From NCBI RefSeq assembly GCF_000144695.1, contig NC_014378.1, positions 1,726,043 to 1,790,042 on the forward strand: a stretch of 64,000 nt of DNA. Direction: 5' to 3'. The position numbers and the translations under genes are program-made. This stretch comes from Acetohalobium arabaticum DSM 5501. GTDB lineage: Bacteria > Bacillota > Halanaerobiia > Halobacteroidales > Acetohalobiaceae. Positions 1 through 8,910 of this stretch are shown piece by piece. How positions within the stretch are numbered: position 1 is the first letter of the stretch; each line of letters begins with the position of its first letter. The notes under the pieces are model-generated. The model did no database searches and was not told the DNA's origin. It worked only from the letters and a program-made list of their open reading frames with translations.

Positions 1-353
1 AAGGATGTAGGAGTAAATAGAAATCCTGTCTGCAACAATCCAACAACAACACCTACTAGTGCTACTACAAACATAAGTGGAGCAACCAACCGAAAAATAA
101 ACTGCATAAGCTCTAACAGTAAAGTATAAAAGGTCTGCAGATTCAGCGTCATTGTCATGTAGTCAGTAAAATATTTATTCATAAACTCCATACTTTCGTA
201 TAGGATATTATCCATCAAGAAAAAAAGCATAATAAAACTGAATAAGAGAGTAAAAGCCATAGATAATTCCTGGCTTTGGGCTACCTGTCCTTCTTCTCTG
301 GCTTCCTGACGCCTTTTTGGAGTAGGATCTTCAGTTTTTTCTTCTGCCGGCAT
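1..353 (-). CDS. flhB: Flagellar export switch protein FlhB (5' part; runs off the window)
   Basis: Only the N-terminal ~117 codons are present. FlhB is a membrane component of the flagellar type III export gate and controls the switch from rod/hook to filament substrates. The translation begins MPAEEKTEDPTPKRRQEA and continues with EEGQVAQSQEL, the characteristic FlhB N-terminal tail, then enters the first hydrophobic segments (FSFIMLFFLM and the FVVALVGVVVGLLQTG stretch). The ATG at 353 follows a purine-rich AAGGGGGAA ribosome site. It lies 11 bases downstream of fliR, in the usual fliPQR-flhB order. The autocleaved NPTH cytoplasmic domain is outside the window. Confidence 0.93.
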   Translation of the reverse strand, partial: MPAEEKTEDPTPKRRQEAREEGQVAQSQELSMAFTLLFSFIMLFFLMDNILYESMEFMNKYFTDYMTMTLNLQTFYTLLLELMQFIFRLVAPLMFVVALVGVVVGLLQTGFLFTPTS

Positions 354-364
354 AGCTTCCCCCC

Positions 365-1141
365 TTAATTACCTAAAATACTTATTATTCTATCTATATT
401 GGCAAACAAATCATCAAATAAACCTCTTATTAGTGAAATATATACCGGAACTGTAATCAAAAGTAATAATGAGCCAACCAATAATTTCGTCGGCAGTCCC
501 ATAACAAATACATTCATCTGCGGCACTGTTCTAGCTACTAGTCCAAAAGCAACATCGGTCAAAAATAAAGCTGCTATAATAGGTAAAGCAATCTGAAAGG
601 CCAGAGGAAATAAATCCCCGGCCATACGCAATAACTTCATAAATAAAGCATCCGATATCCTTAAACCAGTCAAGGGAATAACATCAAAGCTATGTTTTAG
701 CGCCCGCAGTAACTGATGATGTCCATTGATAACCAGAAATAATAAAGTAGCTAATACATTCTTAAACTGTCCAATCACTGCAATCGAAGATCCATTCATC
801 GGATCCATTATATTAGCCATAGCAAGGCCCATTCTCATGCTTATCATTTGGCCTGCCAATTGAATGCTGGCAAAGATCAAAATAGTTATAAACCCAAAAA
901 TAAGTCCAATTGTTAATTCAGATAAAAAGTTAAATAATAATATCAAAATATTTGTTGGTAATTCTAAATTACTACCATCCACTACAGGACTTAAAATCAA
1001 AGTTACTAAAAATGCTAAAGCAGCTTTAATCCGCTTAGGAATTACTCTACTGCCGAAGAAAGGAGCAGTAAGAAATAAACCTGTAAGCCTCAGCATAATT
1101 AAAGCTCCTTGATAAATTAACTCTATTAATGCTAAATCCAT
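365..1141 (-). CDS. fliR: Flagellar export gate protein FliR
   Basis: A 258-residue polytopic membrane protein of normal FliR length. FliR forms the export gate core with FliP and FliQ at the centre of the MS ring. The sequence has several hydrophobic segments (for example ALAFLVTLILSPVV near 41-54 and LLVGSLLLLITVPVYISLI near 216-234) and the family-typical region QMISMRMGLAMANIMDPMNGSS near 97-118. The start has a good AAAAGGGG site. It sits between fliQ and flhB with short gaps, as expected for one operon. No anomaly seen. Confidence 0.96.
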   Translation of the reverse strand: MDLALIELIYQGALIMLRLTGLFLTAPFFGSRVIPKRIKAALAFLVTLILSPVVDGSNLELPTNILILLFNFLSELTIGLIFGFITILIFASIQLAGQMISMRMGLAMANIMDPMNGSSIAVIGQFKNVLATLLFLVINGHHQLLRALKHSFDVIPLTGLRISDALFMKLLRMAGDLFPLAFQIALPIIAALFLTDVAFGLVARTVPQMNVFVMGLPTKLLVGSLLLLITVPVYISLIRGLFDDLFANIDRIISILGN

Positions 1142-1154
1142 TATTATCCCCTTT

Positions 1155-1424
1155 TTACCCTACATAATTAGGTATATTTAGAAATAAATTATGTACAAAA
1201 TCCACTAAAGTATTCAACATCCAGGGCCCAAATATTATAATTGCTACTATAACAGCTAGAATCTTAGGAATAAAGACCAAAGTCTGTTCCTGAATCTGAG
1301 TAGTAGCCTGTAGAATACTGATTGCCAAACCAGCCAAAAGCCCTAAACCTAACATAGGAGCTGTAACCATTACTACTTGCAGCAAGGCCCTTCTTCCCAG
1401 TTCTATTACTAACTGCTCTGTCAT
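1155..1424 (-). CDS. fliQ: Flagellar export gate protein FliQ
   Basis: An 89-residue protein with two hydrophobic helices (about residues 14-38 and 50-72), the standard FliQ architecture. The conserved loop ATTQIQEQTL at about 40-49 is present. FliQ assembles around FliP and FliR in the flagellar type III export gate. The gene starts with ATG after AAGGGAG and is followed 13 bases later by fliR. Length and hydrophobic pattern are typical. Confidence 0.96.
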   Translation of the reverse strand: MTEQLVIELGRRALLQVVMVTAPMLGLGLLAGLAISILQATTQIQEQTLVFIPKILAVIVAIIIFGPWMLNTLVDFVHNLFLNIPNYVG

Positions 1425-1447
1425 CTATAAAGCTCCCTTCTTTCTAA

Positions 1448-2221
1448 TTAATTAAAAGTCTTAATTAGCGATTTAATTACCAAATACCAGCCGTCAACTA
1501 ATACAAAGAGTAATATCTTAAAGGGAAGTGAAATCATTACCGGAGGTAACATCATCATTCCCATGGACATTAAAGTACTGGCAACTATCATATCAATCAC
1601 TATAAAGGGAAGATAGATTATAAATCCGATCTGAAAAGCTATTCTCAATTCGCTAATAATAAAAGCAGGAATCAGGACATAAGTCGGAATCTCCATTTGG
1701 TTTTGAGGCCGCTCTATTTCACCTAAATCAACAAATAAAGCAATATCCTTCTCTCGAGTCTGCTTAAACATGAATTTCCTTAACGGCTTAATCCCCTGCT
1801 CATAAGCCTGCATCTGATTGATTTCATCATCCAAATAAGGTTGTACTGCAGTATCATAAATCTGGCCCCAGACAGGTGCCATTACAAAGATAGTTAAAAA
1901 GATTGCTAACCCAATAATAACCTGATTAGGAGGCATCCTTCTGGTTGCCAAAGCTCGTCTAATTAAAGATAACACCACAGCAATCCGCACAAAAGACGTT
2001 AACATAATTAAAATTGCCGGTGCTAATGATAACACGGTCAACAACAGCATAATCTGCAGTGGTAAAGCTAGATTCTGGCTTCCCTCTCCGGTTTCAATAC
2101 TTAAATTGACATCAGGTATCTCAAAAGTAGGTGCTGCTTCAACTATACCCTGGCTACTAATAATTATTAGTAGTAATAATATTGAAACCTTAAAGATAAA
2201 TTTCCATCTCTTATTAATCAT
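1448..2221 (-). CDS. fliP: Flagellar export gate protein FliP
   Basis: FliP is a core subunit of the flagellar export gate. The N-terminus is a signal-like hydrophobic helix (KVSILLLLIIISSQGIVEAA). It is followed by a periplasmic segment and the conserved membrane core, including LTSFVRIAVVLSLIRRALATRRMPPNQV and ALFVDLGE. I prefer the ATG at 2221: an upstream in-frame ATG at 2233 abuts its only purine stretch with no spacing. The reading frame slightly overlaps fliO, suggesting translational coupling. About 257 residues, a normal length. Confidence 0.95.
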   Translation of the reverse strand: MINKRWKFIFKVSILLLLIIISSQGIVEAAPTFEIPDVNLSIETGEGSQNLALPLQIMLLLTVLSLAPAILIMLTSFVRIAVVLSLIRRALATRRMPPNQVIIGLAIFLTIFVMAPVWGQIYDTAVQPYLDDEINQMQAYEQGIKPLRKFMFKQTREKDIALFVDLGEIERPQNQMEIPTYVLIPAFIISELRIAFQIGFIIYLPFIVIDMIVASTLMSMGMMMLPPVMISLPFKILLFVLVDGWYLVIKSLIKTFN

Positions 2222-2558
2222 TATTACAGCCATCCCTATTAAAAAACTTTTTAAAGCTCTGTTTTAAATTATTATCCTCCAGCTCTGCTGTTAATTTCTC
2301 TATTTTATCCAAATCAGTCACTTTCGAAAGCAATTCTACTCTTTCTTTACTAATACCTAATACCCAGACTTCATCTATTACTTTTACTAAATACAGAGCT
2401 TGATCAGAATTAAAATAAATCTTCTCTAATATCTGTAGATTACGATTAAAACCCTGAAGATGCCTCTGCTTCTTGATGAATTTAATTACTATAAAGAAGA
2501 GAATAATAATCAGCGATAAATAAAATACCATCTTAATTAACTGCCAAGAAAAAGACAT
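2214..2558 (-). CDS. fliO: Flagellar biosynthesis protein FliO
   Basis: A 114-residue protein with one N-terminal membrane helix (about 9-26, VFYLSLIIILFFIVIKFI) and a cytoplasmic domain containing LQILEKIYFNSDQALYLVKV, a FliO-like beta-rich core. FliO is a poorly conserved accessory factor that helps assemble or stabilise FliP. Position directly upstream of fliP is diagnostic. The ATG follows AGAGGTG at good spacing. On its 5' side it abuts a decayed cheY rather than an intact gene. Confidence 0.88.
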   Translation of the reverse strand: MSFSWQLIKMVFYLSLIIILFFIVIKFIKKQRHLQGFNRNLQILEKIYFNSDQALYLVKVIDEVWVLGISKERVELLSKVTDLDKIEKLTAELEDNNLKQSFKKFFNRDGCNND

Positions 2559-2571
2559 CTTAACACCTCTA

Positions 2572-2721
2572 TTAACCTAATATTTTATTGACAACATTTA
2601 ATACTTTAACTCCAACTTTCATAGCTTCCATTACCATTAACTACTGTCCCATAGCACTACAGACCAATGTCTTAGCCTTAGAATCCAGAGTTAAAATTTC
2701 TTTTATAGAAGTAATTACATC
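2572..2721 (-). pseudogene. cheY: Relic of cheY (C-terminal part of the response regulator)
   Basis: Immediately after the fliY stop codon, one frame reads DVITSIKEILTLDSKAKTL, then VCSAMGQ, a stop codon, then LMVMEAMKVGVKVLNVVNKILG and a final stop; 50 codons in all. This matches the second half of CheY from Firmicutes flagellar operons, in which an IxxIKEI helix is followed by CSAMGQQ, MVxEAIxAGAKDFIVKPF and a C-terminal xVxxAINKIL helix. One Gln codon is now TAG, and the DFIVKPF segment with its conserved Lys-Pro is deleted. The N-terminal half with the phosphoacceptor Asp is gone. The fliY-cheY-fliO position is canonical, so this is an eroded resident gene. Confidence 0.85.
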
Positions 2722-3948
2722 CTAAAGATTAGTGATTCTCTCCATCGGGCTAACTATATCAGTAACTCTAAAGCCAAAGTTTTCATCAATTACAACCACT
2801 TCTCCTTTGGCTATTAATTTTCCATTAACCAATAAATCTACAGATTCACCAGCTAACTTATCAAGCTCAATTACTGAACCATTACCCAATTCCAAAATAT
2901 CCTTAATCAACATCTTGGTTTTGCCTAATCTAACTGTAACCTCCAGGGGAACATCTTTAATTAGATCTATCTTACTCTGTCCCTGTTCAGTCTGACCTTC
3001 ACCTAACTGTGAAAACTCTACTGACTGTACATCAACACTCTCTTCTCTACTAACTGCCCCGCTTTTACTATTAGCCAACTGCTGTGCTGCTTGCTGTTGC
3101 TGTGGTTGCTGCTGTGCTGTCTGTTGTTGTGGCTGTTGTTCGGCCTCTGCTTTACTTTTGGTAGCTGGTTCATTCTGTGATATATTATCAGCCGCAGTTT
3201 CACCACTCTCCTGTGGTTCTTCAGCCCTCTCAGAAGGATCAGGATCGGTCAAATAAGCTACTAATTCTTTAGCAAAATCTAACGGCATTAGCTGTAAAAT
3301 CTCACTATCTATTACCTCACCAATAGTTAGATCAAAAGACACCTTTACTACTTCATCGTCCGGCTGAAAGCTACGACTCTTAATTTCATCAGTATTCAAA
3401 GTTAAAAGTTCAGCATTAGGAGGGGATATATTCACTTTATCTCCCTGCATAATGGTTGACATCGAAGTCGAAGCTGAACCCATCATTTGATTCATAGCTT
3501 CACTAACAGCACTCAAATGAAGCTCATTTAATTCCGCATCAGGATTATTGCCATCACCGCCCATCATTAAATCAGAAATAATAGCTGCATCCTGCTGTTC
3601 TATAATTAGAAGATTGCTGCCTTCTAACCCTTCTATATATTCAACATCAACAACTACACAAGGACGTTCATATTCCTGAATTAACTTCTGAAAGGTAACC
3701 AACTCTACTTCCGGCGCAGTAATCTCTACTGTCTCATCTAACAGACTATATAAAGCGGTAGCAGCAGATCCCATAGAAATATTTCCAATTTCACCAATGG
3801 CATCCTTCTCTTTATCTGTTAATTCATTCTCCAATTCAGAATTATTATCATCCTGTTCGTTACTCTCTACTGCTTCAGTTTCATCATTGTTAGAATCATC
3901 ATTTAGTAAAGCATCAATTTCATCTTGAGACAAAACTTCTTCATTCAT
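2722..3948 (-). CDS. fliY: Flagellar motor switch phosphatase FliY (FliN/FliY family)
   Basis: A 408-residue switch-complex protein. Residues 1-16 (MNEEVLSQDEIDALLN) form the CheY-P/switch N-terminal motif shared with FliM. Residues ~44-230 are a CheC-like phosphatase module with two E-x3-N elements (EIGNISMGSA; SEAMNQMMGSA). A Gln-rich linker follows (roughly 260-300). The C-terminal ~80 residues are the SpoA/FliN domain (DVPLEVTVRLGKTKM..FGFRVTDIVSPMERI). It dephosphorylates CheY-P and builds the C-ring. It starts inside the end of fliM after GAGGAGG. Its usual neighbour cheY is a relic, so its phosphatase target must be encoded elsewhere if chemotaxis works. Confidence 0.95.
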   Translation of the reverse strand: MNEEVLSQDEIDALLNDDSNNDETEAVESNEQDDNNSELENELTDKEKDAIGEIGNISMGSAATALYSLLDETVEITAPEVELVTFQKLIQEYERPCVVVDVEYIEGLEGSNLLIIEQQDAAIISDLMMGGDGNNPDAELNELHLSAVSEAMNQMMGSASTSMSTIMQGDKVNISPPNAELLTLNTDEIKSRSFQPDDEVVKVSFDLTIGEVIDSEILQLMPLDFAKELVAYLTDPDPSERAEEPQESGETAADNISQNEPATKSKAEAEQQPQQQTAQQQPQQQQAAQQLANSKSGAVSREESVDVQSVEFSQLGEGQTEQGQSKIDLIKDVPLEVTVRLGKTKMLIKDILELGNGSVIELDKLAGESVDLLVNGKLIAKGEVVVIDENFGFRVTDIVSPMERITNL

Positions 3949-4942
3949 CTTCGACTGCCTCCTCTTTATCCAAAACAGAACTAATTTCTATAGCTAATTT
4001 ACTGCCAACAACTCCCGGCTTACCAATAAATTTCTCTTTATTACCGACTTTAACTACTGCTTCCTTGGTAGCTTTTTGATCCATTCTTATTACATCACCT
4101 GGCTGCAGATCTAGTAGATCAGCTACGGTAATATTTGTAGTCCCTAAATTAGCTATAACCGGCAGCTTAGCCTTACTTAATCTATCCTTTAATTTATTCA
4201 ATTCTTCTGAACTGGCTGAATCACGCGAAGTCGAAAACCAGTATTGGGCATTTAATTTAGATACTATCGGCTCTAAAACAATATAAGGAATACAGACATT
4301 GATTAACCCCTCTGCCTCAGCAATCTTGGCATCAAAAGTAGCAAGAATCACCATATCATTCCCCGGTACAATCTGAGTAAATTGAGGATTGGATTCTAAA
4401 TTCTTAATCCGGGGCTTTAAATCAATAACATTCTCCCAGGCTTCTACAAAAGCACTTAAATTCTGTTTTAATACTTTTTTTAATACCATCTCTTCAATAT
4501 CAGTAAAATCACGAATATTATTGGGCGGTGTCCCTTGACCGCCAAATAACCTTTCTACAATTGCATATCCCAGCCGGGGATTTATCTCTAAAATGAATTC
4601 ACCAGCTAAAGGATTGAAATCACAGATGCTCATAATCGTCGGCTGCGGCAGTGAACGAATAAACTCATCATAGGATAACTGCTCAATCGAATTCAGTTCT
4701 ACATGAATCATTGTTCTCAGCTGAGTAGAAAGACTGGTATTCAATAAACGAGCAAAATTTTCATATATGATTCTTAAAGTTCTTAATTGATCTTTAGAAA
4801 GCTTATCAGGATGTTTAAAATCATAAGCTTTAACTGATTTCTCTTCAGTATCCTTTAATTCTTCAGCCTCTACATCTCCCGAATTAAACTCCTGTAGAAG
4901 ATCATCTATTTCATTCTGGGATAAAACTCTATCACTAGACAC
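3941..4942 (-). CDS. fliM: Flagellar motor switch protein FliM
   Basis: A 333-residue C-ring protein. The N-terminal CheY-P binding peptide is clear (VLSQNEIDDLLQEF, about 6-19), followed by the CheC-like middle domain with LARLLNTSLS-type sequence and LERLFGGQGTPP, then a C-terminal SpoA domain (KAKLPVIANLGTTNITVADLLDLQPGDVI). The start codon is GTG, preceded by AGGAGGGAG at good spacing. FliM transmits CheY-P binding to rotational switching through FliG. Its 3' end overlaps the start of fliY by 8 bases. Confidence 0.96.
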   Translation of the reverse strand: MSSDRVLSQNEIDDLLQEFNSGDVEAEELKDTEEKSVKAYDFKHPDKLSKDQLRTLRIIYENFARLLNTSLSTQLRTMIHVELNSIEQLSYDEFIRSLPQPTIMSICDFNPLAGEFILEINPRLGYAIVERLFGGQGTPPNNIRDFTDIEEMVLKKVLKQNLSAFVEAWENVIDLKPRIKNLESNPQFTQIVPGNDMVILATFDAKIAEAEGLINVCIPYIVLEPIVSKLNAQYWFSTSRDSASSEELNKLKDRLSKAKLPVIANLGTTNITVADLLDLQPGDVIRMDQKATKEAVVKVGNKEKFIGKPGVVGSKLAIEISSVLDKEEAVEDE

Positions 4943-4953
4943 TTAACTCCCTC

Positions 4954-5403
4954 CTACTGAACAACAAACTGGGTAAAGAAAACATTAGTTACCTTCCCTT
5001 CAGCAATGAACTTATTCAATTCGTTTCGAATCTGTTCCCGCAGATCTTTAATTCCGGCTTGAGTATTAATATCTTGAGGCTTTTTAGTCCGGACAATTGA
5101 AATCACTGCATCCCTAACCTGTGGATTTCTGGTTTCCAGTTTGTTTATAACATCTTTATTACTAACCTCTAATACTAAATTCATTCTCAAATAGCGGCGG
5201 TTATCAGATAAATTAACTGTAAATTCTCCCGCTTTATGAGTAGGACCTAACTCAGCTACTGATTCACTTGCTTGACTGCTGCTTTGGCTATTTCCTCCTA
5301 GCTGCTGTAACATAAAATAGGAAGTCCCAGCAGCAATTAACAAAGACAACAAAACCATGACTACTAACATCAATTTAAAGTTATGTCCAGAGTCTTCACT
5401 CAT
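4954..5403 (-). CDS. fliL: Flagellar basal body-associated protein FliL
   Basis: About 149 residues with one N-terminal transmembrane helix (LMLVVMVLLSLLIAAGTSYFML) and a periplasmic stomatin-like domain (FTVNLSDNRRYLRMNLVLEV...RDAVISIVRTKKPQDI). FliL surrounds the stator and supports torque. I take ATG 5403 because it follows AAGGAGG at ideal spacing; an upstream in-frame ATG at 5436 would lie well inside motB. The gene overlaps the end of motB by 8 bases, the usual coupling in motAB-fliL. Confidence 0.93.
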   Translation of the reverse strand: MSEDSGHNFKLMLVVMVLLSLLIAAGTSYFMLQQLGGNSQSSSQASESVAELGPTHKAGEFTVNLSDNRRYLRMNLVLEVSNKDVINKLETRNPQVRDAVISIVRTKKPQDINTQAGIKDLREQIRNELNKFIAEGKVTNVFFTQFVVQ

Positions 5404-6142
5404 CCAACTTTCCTCCTTTTTGCCTACTAGCTTCACTAAACTCTCTTTTAAGCAAAATTACATCGACTCGCCTATTTAAAGCTCTATTTTCAGGACTATC
5501 ATTTGGTTTAACCGGTTTATATTTAGAATAACCTGCAGCTGATAACTTAGCTGGAGTTATACTGTTCTCTTCAATAAAGTACTTTACAACCTCAGTTGCT
5601 CTAGCTGTGGATAATTCCCAGTTAGAAGGAAACCTAGAATTACTAATCGGTAGATTATCTGTATGTCCCTCTACCATAATCTGATTAGGCACTTCACTGA
5701 TTATACCGGAGATTTTATCCAAAATGGAGTATGCATCTTCTTTAATAGTAGCTCTTCCTATATCAAATAATACCTTTCCGGTAAACCGAATAGTTAAACC
5801 CCGTTCTGTCATCTCTACCTTTATCTCATCCTCTAATTCTTGCTCCTGCAAATAAGAAGTTATCTTCTGATTAATTCGATTTAACTCCGGCATACCCAGA
5901 TTCTCATCTCTAACTCCGGCTGTAATCAAATCAGAAGAAGAAATAGTTTTTCCTCCCTTTAAAACACCTAAATTTCCCTGCAGAGCCTCTACAACATTTC
6001 TGAACTTCTGTACATCTACTGAGGAGAAAGAATAGAGCAGAACAAAGAAGGCCAACAGCAGCGTCATCATATCACCATATGTAGTTAACCAGTTGCTGTC
6101 ATCACTTTCATCATTATTCCGCCTCTTTTTACGGCGCGACAT
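5396..6142 (-). CDS. motB: Flagellar stator protein MotB
   Basis: A 248-residue stator subunit. A basic N-terminus (MSRRKKRRNN) precedes a single membrane helix. The ion-binding aspartate is in TYGDMMTLLLAFFVLLYS (Asp24 by count). The C-terminal OmpA-like peptidoglycan-binding domain shows VEGHTDNLPI and NWELSTARATEVVKYF. MotB anchors the stator to the wall, and the Asp conducts H+ or Na+; the sequence alone does not settle which ion. It overlaps motA by 14 bases and fliL by 8. Confidence 0.96.
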   Translation of the reverse strand: MSRRKKRRNNDESDDSNWLTTYGDMMTLLLAFFVLLYSFSSVDVQKFRNVVEALQGNLGVLKGGKTISSSDLITAGVRDENLGMPELNRINQKITSYLQEQELEDEIKVEMTERGLTIRFTGKVLFDIGRATIKEDAYSILDKISGIISEVPNQIMVEGHTDNLPISNSRFPSNWELSTARATEVVKYFIEENSITPAKLSAAGYSKYKPVKPNDSPENRALNRRVDVILLKREFSEASRQKGGKLDE

Positions 6143-6944
6143 TATTCTCCACCGCCATTTCGCCTTCTATCTCTTCTTCTTCTAACACTTCACGGCCGGC
6201 ACCTGATAAGAATGCCTTTAACTTTTCTTCCACAATCCTAGGGTTCTCTCCTGCCTGAATCGAAAGAATTCCTTCAATCATAACTTCTTTAACCAAGATC
6301 TCTTCTTCACTCTTCATCCTTAACTTTTTAGCCAGCGGAATAAAGACTAAATTAGCCATCACAGTACCATAAAAAGTGGTAATTAAGGCAGTAGCTAAAC
6401 CGCCGCCTACATTCTCTGGATTCTCCAGCTTACTTAACATCTGGATCAATCCTACCAAAGTACCCATCATTCCAAAGGCCGGTGAAAGCTCACCCATAGT
6501 TTCAAAGATGCCGCGGCTTGTAGCATGGCGTTCTTCTAAAAAGGCCAGTTCTGTCTCTAAAATACTTCTGACCAATTCTGAATCTGTACCATCTACCACT
6601 AACTGAATTCCTTTCTGTAAAAAGTCATCATCCAGTTGATTAGCTTCATCTTCTAGGGCCAACAGTCCTTCTCTCCTTGCTTTTTCAGCAAAGCTAACTA
6701 ATACTGAAATTATCTCCTGGGGATTGGTCTGCTGTTCATAGAAGGCCACCTTCAAAATACCAATTAAATCCTGAATATGCTTAAAAGAATAACTGACAGT
6801 AGCAGCAGCCAGAGTCCCGCCTACTACCATCAAAAAAGAGGTTCCACTAATAAAGATAATCGGACTGCCTCCAAGAACAATTGCTCCTGCAATTAAAAGG
6901 GCTCCGACTATAAGTCCGCCCATTGTTGCTAAATCTAAATCCAT
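6129..6944 (-). CDS. motA: Flagellar stator protein MotA
   Basis: A 271-residue proton/sodium-channel stator subunit with four hydrophobic segments in the MotA pattern: two near residues 8-50 (GGLIVGALLIAGAIVLGG; FLMVVGGTLAAATVSY) and two after the large cytoplasmic loop (ELSPAFGMMGTLVGLIQML; GTVMANLVFIPLAKKL). The loop carries ARREGLLALE and EERHATSRGIFETMGE, family hallmarks. The ATG follows GAGGTGA. It couples ion flow to FliG and is translationally linked to motB. Confidence 0.96.
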   Translation of the reverse strand: MDLDLATMGGLIVGALLIAGAIVLGGSPIIFISGTSFLMVVGGTLAAATVSYSFKHIQDLIGILKVAFYEQQTNPQEIISVLVSFAEKARREGLLALEDEANQLDDDFLQKGIQLVVDGTDSELVRSILETELAFLEERHATSRGIFETMGELSPAFGMMGTLVGLIQMLSKLENPENVGGGLATALITTFYGTVMANLVFIPLAKKLRMKSEEEILVKEVMIEGILSIQAGENPRIVEEKLKAFLSGAGREVLEEEEIEGEMAVENNVAP

Positions 6945-6971
6945 CTTATCACCTCATTCCTCAAACCTAAA

Positions 6972-7163
6972 CTAGTCTACTACTTTATTTAATTCTCTTT
7001 TATAATTGATTACTCTTTCTTTAACTACTTCAACATCTTCGGTAACAACTATCTTCTTACCTGAAACTAATGATAAAACAGTATCCGGTGTTGATTCGAT
7101 AAATTCTATCATCTCTGCATTCACCACTACTTCACAGCCGCCTAATCTAGTAACTTCAATCAA
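6972..7163 (-). CDS. flbD: FlbD/SwrD family flagellar protein
   Basis: A 63-residue protein of the FlbD family (SwrD in Bacillus), with the family signature MIEVTRLGGCEVVVNAEMIEFIE and a TPDTVLSL segment. SwrD influences flagellar torque and swarming in Bacillus; its molecular role is not settled. The start codon is TTG, supported by AAGGGGTG upstream. It lies between flgE and motA, its normal place. Its own evidence is conserved sequence and position only. Confidence 0.9.
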   Translation of the reverse strand: MIEVTRLGGCEVVVNAEMIEFIESTPDTVLSLVSGKKIVVTEDVEVVKERVINYKRELNKVVD

Positions 7164-7190
7164 ACTATTTCACCCCTTCTGGGCTCTAAG

Positions 7191-7224
7191 AAGGGTATTG
7201 GAGCAGTTTTTACTCCAATCCCTT
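7191..7224 (-). other. Intercistronic hairpin between flgE and flbD
   Basis: An inverted repeat (AAGGG-ATTGGAG / CTCCAAT-ACCCTT on the minus strand) sits in the 73-base gap after the flgE stop. No U-tract follows, so it does not look like an intrinsic terminator. A 3'-end stabiliser or RNase processing site for flgE mRNA is a reasonable inference. Confidence 0.5.
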
Positions 7225-7236
7225 AATTTATGTTAG

Positions 7237-8910
7237 TTATCTCTTCAGATTAACTAAAGTTTGTAACATCTGATCTGAAGTGCTAATTGCCTTTGAATTA
7301 GACTGAAAGCCACGCTGAGCAGTAATCATCTCAGTAAACTGCCGGGCTAGATCAACATTAGACATTTCCAGACTACCTGGAGCAATCATACCGCGGCCGC
7401 CAATTCCAGCCTGCCCAACCTGCGGATCACCAGAGTTATTGGAAGTATCAAATAAGGTATCCCCCTCTTTAGACAGTCCTGCTGGATTACTGAAAGTAGC
7501 TACACCTATTTTGGCTAATGCCTTATTATATCCATTATCATAAGAACCAGTAATTGTTCCTGAACCATCGATAGTAAAGCTTTCTAATGATCCCTGTGGA
7601 TAGCCATCAGCAGTATCAAAACCGGCTGTCATATCGCCGTCAAACTGAGTTAGACTGGAGAAATCAAGAGTAACTTCCTGACCGTCAGCAGCTCCTGTGG
7701 CAGGATCAAAGGTTAATGTGGCTTCTGTTCCGGAATCGATATTTCCATCAGCATCAAACTGAATAGTATGGTCAGAACCACCAAGCCAGTCTAAATCACC
7801 ATCTCCATTATCATCATTAATATCAGCATCAGTTACATCAATACTGCTTTCTGCTATCTGCCAATCATTGGCACCCACCTTAGTAATATCCATAGTAACA
7901 GTATGCTCAGCTCCCTGTGAATCATAGACGTTAGTGGTAATTGTTCGGGTATTGTTGGTTATTGCATCTGCTGTAGTTCCTCCATCATTAGTATTATCAA
8001 ATAATGTAGAAGCATTAACATGAGGAGTAGAACTACTAAAATCAGGCAATTCTATGTAAGTTGAACCAGCTGTTCCAGCTACCTGATTTACTTCAATATC
8101 TGGAGTAGCTAATCCACCACTATCTGTAAAGGAACTACCACTACTATCTACAATATCTGATACTGTACCATCAGAGTTTAATTGTATAGTTCCACTTAAG
8201 GTATTACTACCTGAAGAAGCAACAAATTCAGTATCAGGATCATCAGCACTTAAAGTAAAGTTCCACTCATTCTCATTTTCTCCCTCAGATAAAGAAACAT
8301 TTATATTATCAGTAGCACCATTATCTATCTCAAATACATCAGAACCTTCAGTAAGATTTAGTTCCTCCAAAGTAGGATTCAGATTATCCTTATACTTTGC
8401 TTCGGTAGTAGCTGAAGCATCCATTGATTCATCTAAACTTATGTCTTCTAAGTTAGCTGCGTTAGTCTTATCAATTGTTCCATCTTCATCTGCTGTCCAG
8501 CCCTGAACTCGATTACCATTAGAAGAATTAGTTAAATAGCCTTCCTCATCAAAGGAGAGATTCCCGGCTCTGGTATATAAGTTCTTAGTCCCATCATTGA
8601 CAATGAAGAATCCTTCTCCCTGCAGTGCAACATCAGTCATCTTACCTGTAGACTGTAGGTTTCCCGTTTCCATATTATTATCAATACTGCCGAGCGAAAC
8701 ACCTAAACCTATCTGCTGTGGATTGGTACCTCCGCGGCCGTCCTGTGGAGCAGAAGCCCCCTCCATTGTCTGATTTAACATCTCTTTAAAAGTAACTCTA
8801 CTACCTTTATAACCAGTGGTATTAACATTAGAAATATTATTACCTATTACATCCATCTTGGTCTGATGGGCTTTAAGTCCTGAAACACCAGCATACATTG
8901 AACGCATCAT
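7237..8910 (-). CDS. flgE: Flagellar hook protein FlgE
   Basis: A 557-residue hook protein. The N-terminal rod/hook motif is clear (MRSMYAGVSGLKAHQTKMDVIGNNI, near 2-26), followed by NVNTTGYKGSRVTF. The C-terminus ends with the matching coiled segment NVDLARQFTEMITAQRGFQSNSKAI. The middle (about 150-430) is a long, very acidic Asp/Ser/Thr-rich insert that makes it longer than the ~400-residue textbook FlgE; this is the surface-exposed variable region, and acidity fits a halophile (inference). The ATG follows CAGGAGG, with a second ATG adjacent. It forms the universal joint exported after the rod. Confidence 0.95.
   Translation of the reverse strand: MMRSMYAGVSGLKAHQTKMDVIGNNISNVNTTGYKGSRVTFKEMLNQTMEGASAPQDGRGGTNPQQIGLGVSLGSIDNNMETGNLQSTGKMTDVALQGEGFFIVNDGTKNLYTRAGNLSFDEEGYLTNSSNGNRVQGWTADEDGTIDKTNAANLEDISLDESMDASATTEAKYKDNLNPTLEELNLTEGSDVFEIDNGATDNINVSLSEGENENEWNFTLSADDPDTEFVASSGSNTLSGTIQLNSDGTVSDIVDSSGSSFTDSGGLATPDIEVNQVAGTAGSTYIELPDFSSSTPHVNASTLFDNTNDGGTTADAITNNTRTITTNVYDSQGAEHTVTMDITKVGANDWQIAESSIDVTDADINDDNGDGDLDWLGGSDHTIQFDADGNIDSGTEATLTFDPATGAADGQEVTLDFSSLTQFDGDMTAGFDTADGYPQGSLESFTIDGSGTITGSYDNGYNKALAKIGVATFSNPAGLSKEGDTLFDTSNNSGDPQVGQAGIGGRGMIAPGSLEMSNVDLARQFTEMITAQRGFQSNSKAISTSDQMLQTLVNLKR

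Noticed and set aside
3018..3206. 62-codon Gln/Asn-rich minus-strand frame
   Set aside because: Lies inside the Gln-rich linker of fliY in another frame; produced by CAG/CAA repeats.
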